Source: Pseudisothecium myosuroides
Lineage: Eukaryota; Streptophyta; Bryopsida; Hypnales; Lembophyllaceae
Assembly (NCBI GenBank): GCA_951799445.1
Contig: OX637289.1
Span: forward strand, 4,504,501 to 4,568,500
Reading direction: 5' to 3'
Length of the DNA stretch: 64,000 nt
In this document: positions 56,545-64,000 of the stretch, in pieces
How positions within the stretch are numbered: position 1 is the first letter of the stretch
How the letters are laid out: every line of letters starts with the position of its first letter
Translations under genes and position numbers: made by a program
Notes under the pieces: generated by a model
Databases searched by the model: none
What the model saw: the letters and a program-made list of their open reading frames with translations, nothing else
Told to the model about the DNA's origin: nothing

Positions 56545-57960
56545 TGTTCGGTCAGAGGACACTTTAGGATTAATACAATAAAGGATAGATACCAAAAACT
56601 CTTAACAAAGATCTATCAACCAACTCAAACAACAACAATAGTAAATAGTGAGGTTTCAAGGAACCCCAAGTCCTTCAAAGCTTGTCAACAATAAGAGCTT
56701 AAAATGCTTGAAGAACACACGTTTGCAACTTCGGTTCAAAAATGGCCAAAAAGCCCAACTAAATGGACCAACATGTCAAAGTGCCAAAATAATGGCTACA
56801 AAGGGTGTTTTAAGAGGAAAATGAGTACCCTTATATACTATTCCAAAATCACTCACCATCTTTTTTTTCTACGTGGTAAGCTTATCAACTAGGATTTTCA
56901 TCCTAATTTGCCAATATTTACTTGCTACGATGGTCCAAAACTCTAACTTTTGGAGAATAATTCCAAATCACACAAGGATTGCACCATTGGCTTCAAAAAA
57001 CCCTGCTTCTTTTCCTATCTCAAAAATCTTATTGGAAACCAAGTGCTAACTTAACACTCGAAAGGAATAAAAATTCAATTTTTGGAGTTTGACTTTTATG
57101 TCAAAAATAATTAACCTAGCTAGTCTCTTTAGTAGGTATAAGGGAGTAAAAAAACACCTAACTTTGACCTCATTCTGATTTTGTATGCCCTTGGAATGCC
57201 GGTCAATTTCACCATAATCTTTAAATTTGCCAATAATCAGAGAATCTTGCCGGTCTGGTACTTTTGGCTATTGGAATGTTTTGAAATTTGTTGGAGCATT
57301 TTATTAATATAAGAGAAGGTAATCTTATTTTTAGTGAGATTTTATAGCAATCTGAGTAATTTCTATGAATTTTTCATTGTAGGTTTTGGCGGTTGACCGT
57401 CAGAAAGCTTTTATGGAATATTTTATAGAATACCACAAAGTATGTACAAGCTCATTTTCTTACTTTGTATAATGATCGAAGAAGAATCAAATTTTACCAT
57501 CTCCTTTTTATTTCGTGTATTAGGTAATTTTTTATATGAAGGGGAATCTTGGCAAACCGATTTTGCCGTTGTGTCTCAAATGTGATTTCAACCCTAAAAT
57601 TTTGTACACCATTTGTAGATGCCCCTCATTAGTTCGTCTTGAGGTTGTAACTCTTGAAAGCCAACAATTGGGGGTTCCACTATTTCTTAAATACAATAGA
57701 AAAGCTAAAATCTATTTTTGGGACTTAGAATCTCAATGAGATTTTCTTAGATCATTTGTAGCCATAAGATGACACATGTAGTATAAATTTGGGGCCACAT
57801 TCACTCCAAATATACTATTAAAGACCAAAAATTATTTTGACTTGTGACATTTTTATTTTTATTTTACATTGTTTTCTTACATTTTTTGTATACAAAACTA
57901 TACTCACTCTCGTGAAAAATAAAAAAATAAAAATTATGAATCTCAAGTGATAAATAAGGA
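56545..57960 (-). repeat. LTR-like repeat H2 (uninterrupted reference copy)
   Basis: Minus-strand homologue of H1. It has a TATA box TATATAAG at about 56831-56838 (minus strand), and its 3' border ...CCGAACA is followed by TTGGCGATACCGCTTTGG (56522-56544), which resembles a tRNA primer site. It supplies the unoccupied sequence for the element-C insertion. An antisense (plus-strand) frame at 57536-57739 is partly conserved with H1: GKPILPL, KCDFNP, ICRCP and LEVVT occur in both. Confidence 0.5.
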
Positions 57961-57974
57961 GCTCACTTCATTAA

Positions 57975-58795
57975 CCCATAAAGGACTGAGGCTTTTTTCT
58001 TCCAAAAAACACTCAAAACTGCCATTTCCATAGCAAAGAGTAAAAAAATTGATTTTATTTTGCACACTTGACTATAGGATCTTACACCTTTATCAGTATG
58101 AAAATGTGTGGAAACAATTTCAAAATTTTTGAACGCACGGATTGCAAGATATCTATGTATAAAGTGGAAAAAATAAAATTTTCAGCACATTGCGGGACTA
58201 GATTATTTGACTTTGATCATTTTAACTTAAAATTTTTGCACTACAAAGTTTTGAGCTTGAAATCTTTTTAGTAAAGAATTGAGTTGAGGATCTAGAAAAA
58301 AAATTTGAAAAAAACTTAATTTTATTCATAAAAAAATTGTTAAATAGAAATAGGTAGGAGATAGAAAGAAAATCTAAAATATTAATATCTTTTAGATGGA
58401 ATTAAAATGCACTAATTCCAATGGTAAGATTGTTTTAGCAAGTGAACTAAACCGTGCCCACCTTTTTTTTTTGAAAAATTGCAAAAATTACATTTAGAAA
58501 TGAATCCTACAAGTTATTTTTTTAAAAGAATATGCTCTAATTGCCCAAAAAACAAGATTGTCCATAACCTTTTCATGACAAATCCAAATGAAATGAATCA
58601 AAGCTTTCTACAAATTGTTTTCGTTGCCCCTTCTCCCCTATTTTGATCTTATTTAGGCATAACTTTTGTTCCCGAGCAGCGATTGAAAAAATTTATATTC
58701 CCACAAAGCTAATCAGCTTTTCTATTTGCAAAAAAAGTTTCAAAAAATTAAGACAAAATTTCAGCCCGTAGGTACCTGCCCAAAATCCCATTTGT
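57975..58795 (+). mobile_element. TTAA element family 1, copy D (right end lost)
   Basis: TTAA at 57971-57974, left end CCCATAAAGGACTGAGGC, colinear with element B up to the CCCGTAGGTACCTGCCC block near 58768. The expected GGTCCTTTAGGGG end is missing, and the sequence passes directly into copy I in the opposite orientation. Confidence 0.65.
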
Positions 58796-60158
58796 CTCAA
58801 GGAGTAGCTTTAAGGCCCAACGATTTTCATAACTTTTGACTACATGGTTAAAAAGTTATTGCATTATATGTCATTTTCATTAGTCGACGAGCAGCCCGGG
58901 CAGCAAAAAAAACTTCTTTAAGAATCATTTTTTAAGATTATAAAAAGTTGAAATTTGTTCTTTAGATTTATATATACGCGAGAAGCTTTGAATCATTCAA
59001 TTTTGATTAATGAGATAAAATTTATGAGGAGTCCTAGTTTGAGGGTAGTTATAGAACCTTTACTCTAAAATAAACCATGAAGTCTTTTATATTATCCAAT
59101 TTTTAATATTTTTGAAACAAAAAAATCATAGGATGTAGATTGTTTATTACTCCCTCCGTCCCAAAATGATCTTCTTATTGGCCTTAATTTTTGTCCCAAA
59201 ATGATCTTCCTGTTGCACTTTGTGACCTAGCAAATTGGTTAAATTTGGCATTAATTGCTTATTGGGACCAACAAAACAACTCCAAGTAATAGTTTCCCTT
59301 CCATTCATGCAATCATTAGTCAAAAGACAAATGAAATGATTAATGGGGTCAGTCAACATTGTTTGTTATTATTTTTTGCATCTCTTTGAATATTGCCCAA
59401 TTGAAGGAGATGGAGCTTTGGGAGATGGAACAAAGGACCACACATGGGCTTAGGCATATTCTAAATGCCTGCAAAATGATGACTTCACAATCAACAATTA
59501 ATTGACCACTGGTGGTCTTTGAAAATGCCCAAAAAATTCTACTTTTCAATATTCCAAAACTACATTTTGAAAAGGGCTTTGGAACACAAAGTTTCTAGAA
59601 TGCTAGGAGTACACCAAATACTATTTATAGCGCAAAATGGGTTTTTAAATTTTTATTTTTTGCCTTAATTTGGAATATTTTGTCCAACAGGAAGATCATT
59701 TTGGGACGGAGGTAGTACAACATTGGGATTGGCATTTTTGAATTCCATAAATAAGTGCTTAACAATTTAGTATTTTGAACCATTCTCTACTTCTTTCTAC
59801 TTACTATTTTTTTCCTATATGTTATATAATTCCAAATGATCCGAAATTTTTCAAGCATGTAGACAACTTGCCTTGAAGAATGAATCCAAAGAGTAACCAC
59901 CATTTTGGACATTTTTCCATACAAATATGACCTTGTGAAGTGCAACTGGCCGGATATTTGTCAATTCAAATGCTATTATCTTGCAATCCACGCGGTGGAA
60001 ATTTTTGAAATTTTTTCCACAGTTTCTCAAACTAGTGTACCACAAGATCCTATGGTTACATTTTTCCAAAAACGTTTTTTTCTAAACTTTTGTACTTATA
60101 TTAGAAATGGCAATTTTGGAGCGATTTTGGTGGAAACATAGTCTCTGACCTTTAGGAA
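58796..60158 (-). mobile_element. TTAA element family 1, copy I (diverged), with a Stowaway inside
   Basis: Same orientation as copy A. It has GCAGCCCGGGCAGCAAAAAA near 58890, GAAGCTTTGAATCATTC near 58981, ATCTTGCAATCCAC near 59978 and a degraded right end GACCTTTAGGAATTAA (60149-60164). Interrupted by the Stowaway element at 59150-59715. The left end is not clear where it abuts copy D. Confidence 0.5.
59150..59715. mobile_element. Stowaway-type MITE (566 bp)
   Basis: Ends CTCCCTCCGTCCCAAAATGA and, reverse-complemented from the right, CTACCTCCGTCCCAAAATGA, with TA duplications at 59148-59149 and 59716-59717. CTCCCTCCGTCCC is the classic Stowaway terminus (Tc1/mariner). A direct repeat of the subterminal block (GTCCCAAAATGATCTTCC) lies at about 59193. 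Long for a Stowaway and without coding capacity. Confidence 0.85.
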
Positions 60159-60343
60159 TTAAGAATTCTAATTTTTTTTCCTTGTAAGGTTCTACTTCTT
60201 GCCTTCTTGGATATTAGATCCTATTGGTGAGACATTTACAAAAAATAGTTTCCAAAACTTCGTATTTTTTACAATAGAAATGACAATTTTCGAAGTGTTT
60301 TGGTGGAAGAAGGGCTAAGGTCCTTTAGGGGTTATTTAAAATT
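60159..60343 (-). mobile_element. Right-end fragment of another TTAA family-1 element
   Basis: About 185 bp ending GGTCCTTTAGGGG at 60341, followed by TTATTTAA (TTAA mutated or displaced). Repeats the terminal part of copy I (TAGAAATGRCAATTTT and the GTTTTGGTGGAA block), so two right ends lie in series. Confidence 0.5.
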
Positions 60344-60836
60344 GTACCACATTTTAATGTAAAGTTCTAGTAGCATAACCATTGGTACATTACACCAAAA
60401 GTCTCCTTATCTAATTTATCTGATCCCTTCATGCAAAAGAAAATGAAAAGTAAACTACAACCTTAAAACAATGGTCAGATGATTTAAGCAATTCTTTTGT
60501 AAAAGAACAAGTGAGCACCATAAAACAATTTTGATGGTAAACACTCAAATTCCGGTACAAGAAAGTAAGGAAGTACATAATGAAAATGAAAGCAATATAA
60601 AATTGCAATACATCACTACGATACAAAGCTATAGAAGACTAATTTCTTAGAAAAAACAAAATCACAAATATCGCTTGACATAGCAAACATAGATATAGTA
60701 TGACCACATGCTAGTGGCCTTTCATAATTTATAGTATTATGAGAAATGATGTCAATGCATCCAAAGAATGAAAATGCTTAGACAATAACATTTGGGTCGT
60801 TCCGAAAATTGCTTCCTTCACCATGTTTGTAATTAG
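60344..60836. other. Spacer, no gene seen
   Basis: AT-rich; nothing supported. Confidence 0.4.
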
Positions 60837-62705
60837 ATGACTCCCTTACTCCAAATTTTCTCTAGGCAGGAGCTCATGAAGTTGGTCCATCCGTATTCAA
60901 AATGGATTCCAAGACATTTAGTCCTTCAGAGCTTGGAGGGTCCTTGTTGTCCTCGAAGAATGTGCTTCCAACAAATAGTCAAGTGCTTGACTCACGTAAT
61001 AAGGTCCATACGTGGAATTGAGGTATTGTGCATCATTTAATTATTTTAAAGAAGCATTTTTATCTTTAGTTGATTGGACACTCTTTCCCCTTAAAAATTC
61101 CAACAGTGCCCTTGTGGATGGGGACCCCACTTGAAGATTGAGGAGTTCTTATCAAAATATCCATCAAGGCATTGGAAGAAGAATGTCCTCCTTCCTTTGT
61201 TTTGTGGGCCTTTTCCCATCAACCTTGGTGAGTTGGTGCAACTTGGATAATTTTGGCCGGGTCAGTTTTCCAATACAACTGCGCGCTAGGTTGTCCTTTT
61301 TCCTAGTCATATTGGGCCAATCGCTAATTTCAAACCAAGTCTCGACCCCATAAGCTCTGCTTTGCCGTCATGTCAAACACTGTATTCTCAAAAAGGTAGC
61401 ATATAAGTCATCAAGTTGAACATGACATATAGGCAATCATGGAATGGTGCTGAGCAAAGAATGCAACGTTGTTTATTCAGACATTGTATGATGAGACATT
61501 GACGATAATAGATATGGGCACAGGATCCAAGAACCCAACCGCCTTCCGAGGCAAATTGGTCTTGATATATGGGACATTTGGTTTGGTCCAAGACAAAAGA
61601 AGCAAGCTTTGGCCAAAGTAGCTTTTGTCCTTCCACGTTGACGTGGTAGGACATTTGATTTTCGTAGTCTCAACCATTCTGTGCCCAATTTATTAGATTT
61701 TTTGCCGGCATTTCCAACATAGGCATGTCACTGGGAAACATGTTCAATCTCCAACAATGCCCACGAGGTGAGCTTGTTCTCTTGTTTCGGGGCATTTGCA
61801 TTAAAGTTCTTTGAAACTTTATCCAATTTGATTGTGATTTGCTAAGATGGGTCCATGATTAGAATGTATGAGACCTTCCAATGATAGTATGTCGCCAATA
61901 GCTCTGTCAGCCGCGCTAGCTAAGCAATCCATTATCCTTAAGAAGATCTTTTTTCTTTTTCGACAGTGTGGAATGTAGGACCGCTATAAAAGAGAGTGAA
62001 TCTTGGCTCTTATGGAGATCTGTAGTATCATTTGTAGTATCTATCATGGCGGCAATAGGAAGTGCACTTGAAATTAATGAAGAACTCCTGATACGCTTGG
62101 AAGGCGGAGAATGGTGAAGGATGTCATTGGTCAAGTCCCCTACAACCTTCCCTAGCTGCTGTGGATGGTGTTCAACAAAAGCGTCATCCATGTTTGACAA
62201 GTTGAAAGTCTCACGCTCTTTGTCTCGAAGGCATTGTAGTTCTACAGACTGTTGTGAAATGAGAACATTTTTGTGTTCACACATGGACCGCAATTTGCTC
62301 ACGTCAGTTTGTAGAGAAGCAATGGTGGTATCTTTGGTCTTCAAGAGGTCTAGAGCCTTTGCCATGGTCATCATGTCGTTAGTTGGATGTACTCGGGATT
62401 GCTGAGTAGGAGCATGAGCAATTGGTTCCGTCGCTATGTCTTTGTTCTAGCTGAAGTTGAAGACGCTGCTAGCATCTTATGGTGGTACAGTTGGTCTTGA
62501 AATTGCCATTGAGGACGATGCAGTTTCAATTCGATTGATTGAACGTTGCACCCTTGGTGCTAGTCTTTTTTGACGTCTTTATGAGGTTTTCCCAACCTTG
62601 GTATTTTCATTCTGAGCTTTGGTGGAGGTTGGAAACTCCTCAGCGACTCACGTTGTCTTAGAAAAGACGCGTACCGTCCAAATAGTCATCCTCTTTGCAT
62701 TCCTC
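60837..62705 (-). pseudogene. Decayed minus-strand gene with coiled-coil and RING-like segments
   Basis: Higher-GC, protein-like sequence on the minus strand with several stops. 5' part (62590-62375): RVQRSINRIETASSSMAISR, broken by TAA and TAG. 62374-61916: 152 open codons with a probable coiled coil (LLKTKDTTIASLQTDVSKLR) and a basic PPSKRIRSS patch. 61654-61388: a RING-finger-like segment, TKCPIYQDQF ... GSCAHIY ... QCLI ... RCILCSAPFHD, in which the second and fifth zinc ligands read Tyr instead of Cys and His. Downstream 61350-60840 remains protein-like (MTRKKDNLARSCIGKL) with more stops. RING proteins are usually ubiquitin ligases, but the lost ligands and stops point to a pseudogene. 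Introns could explain some stops. It may also be a gene family carried by a transposon. Confidence 0.5.
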
Positions 62706-64000
62706 TGTCTCAATCTGAACATGTGGTTGATTCTTAAAAGCACTTTGAATAGGTCCAAGTCCACTCTCTAAAAAATTCAAAACAGCTTTAGGTATCGAAC
62801 CGTTTTCTGGACGTGTAACGTACGTACTTTCTTTGACCGTGTGTAAGTATTTCTAACTCCACCCTTGAATCAGAAAGTTATATATGGGCTCTAGTGGCTT
62901 TTAAATGGAGATTTACTTTTGGGTGTATAAATCCTAGTCAAGTGTTTGCCTTCCAAGCAATGGACACTGTTAATTCTATAAAATTCAACTACTTTTAAGA
63001 AACACTAATTGTTAAATTGTTAGAACGTTATGGTTAAATCAAATTATGAAGAAAAAACAAAACCCAATCAAAATTAGAATCGTATCTAGGCAAAGTGATA
63101 GAATATAACTTCTCCTTCTAGAATGGTAAAGAAAGTTAAATTCCGAGATTCCTAACAAAAGTTATTAAAGAACAAATTTGGGCCCCTAACTTATGTTAAA
63201 AACTTCATCCACTAATCTAAAATAGCAAATTAACTTGAAATAATTCCAAACTTTAAAGTTAGATTATTAGTTCTCTTAACTACTGAGTTTCTTAAGATTA
63301 ATTCTAATTTTTATCTTATTGAGTAATTTTCATCCAAAATTAGACTCAAACTTCATCAAGCCTTTATCCTTCAAAAATAAAGTACTTTTAAAGGTAAAAG
63401 TGGATTTTGGAATCTTTAACAATTTTTTAATTGATTCTAATTTTAAGAGATTTTTTTATTGATTCTTTAAGTTTTAATTCTTAATTATTCCTTAATTAAT
63501 CCTAATTCTAACTTATTATTATCAGGCTACTTCTACAGTTCTACTCCTAACGTTTAAAGGTAAAATGAATTTTACTTTAACTTAAAATCTTAATTTAATC
63601 TAATTTCCTAAATTCTTTTATAGATTCCATCTAGATTCTTTTGGATGAAAATCCTAAATTCTAATCTAGTTTTATGATTAAAGTTCAATTGTTAGTAACC
63701 TCTTTGTTTTGTAGTTATTTTTTAAGTGTGATATATTTTCGGAATCCTCTAAAAATTACCTATTTTTTTCTAAATTCTAATTTAAATTCTAAGACTCTTA
63801 TCTAAGTACTAACCTCTAATTTTCTAATTCTATTTTTAATCTAAAGACAAAAACAATTCAAAGAGTAAAAGTAAAAAAAAGGAAAGCATACCTTTGTATC
63901 AACGATCGCAACTGTCTTGTCATCGTAGATCACCAACATGATAGTCTCATAATATCTGTTGTCCTCCATCATGTGTTCTTTGTCCGCCTATTTGGTAAAT
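62706..64000. other. AT-rich region to the window end
   Basis: Very AT-rich from 63000 on; the last 120 bases are less AT-rich and may approach another gene beyond the window. No feature supported. Confidence 0.4.

Noticed and set aside
50675..57960. H3 and H2 as the two LTRs of one minus-strand element
   Set aside because: Orientation and spacing would allow it, but H3 is much more diverged and its borders are eroded, and no pol is found between them.
1..64000. CRISPR arrays, bacterial operons, rRNA or tRNA genes
   Set aside because: None seen. The only tRNA-like sequence is the complementary primer site at 31440. Direct repeats are transposon or satellite-like.

Overview
This is eukaryotic nuclear DNA from a land plant. 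It is AT-rich and gene-poor, with spliced genes. The evidence is a three-exon gene for the plant form of the cytochrome bc1 hinge subunit (QCR6), a cytochrome P450 anchor exon, a Ty3/Gypsy element primed by plant tRNA-Asp, a plant-type LINE and a Stowaway MITE. I cannot name the species.

Layout. 0-0.4 kb: 5' exon of a P450 gene that runs off the left edge. 0.6-4.6 kb: AT-rich DNA with two old copies of a TTAA-flanked repeat. 4.66-5.31 kb: the intact QCR6-like gene, split by two short introns. 5.3-16.4 kb: AT-rich DNA with small DNA transposons: TTAA-flanked elements A, E and F, a TA-flanked MITE with a perfect inverted repeat, a 275-bp MITE, a MIR-like hairpin, LINE scraps and short tandem repeats. 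16.4-24.5 kb: two copies of a TA-flanked MITE family in opposite orientation. The second has been opened by a TTAA element (B) and by a 5'-truncated LINE, and the LINE was itself split by a 1.46-kb insertion carrying a long hairpin.

26.3-49.7 kb is one deep nest. An LTR-like repeat (H1) was hit by TTAA element C, which was hit at an internal TTAA by a second TTAA family (family 2). That was hit by a 12.9-kb Gypsy element (LTRs 27974-31435 and 40906-47892), which received two related solo LTRs, one in the reverse transcriptase gene and one in the 3' LTR. Every junction after the first has a readable target duplication. 49.7-58 kb holds two more LTR-like copies, a SANT/Myb-like exon and AT-rich filler. 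58-60.3 kb has more TTAA elements and a Stowaway. 60.8-62.7 kb is a decayed minus-strand gene with coiled-coil and RING-like parts, then AT-rich sequence to the end.

Two things stand out. First, the Gypsy LTRs are about 3.5 kb and each carries, just after its own TATA box, a non-gag-pol reading frame of about 630 codons. It is shared by two LTR subfamilies and fully open in one solo LTR, so a solo LTR here is a complete promoter-plus-gene cassette. Second, many elements begin CCC, end GGG and are flanked by TTAA, one with a matching unoccupied site. This is the signature of piggyBac-type transposition, which I do not know as an established part of seed-plant genomes. Most stop codons in the dead Gypsy frames look like C-to-T changes, as expected if it was methylated and silenced.
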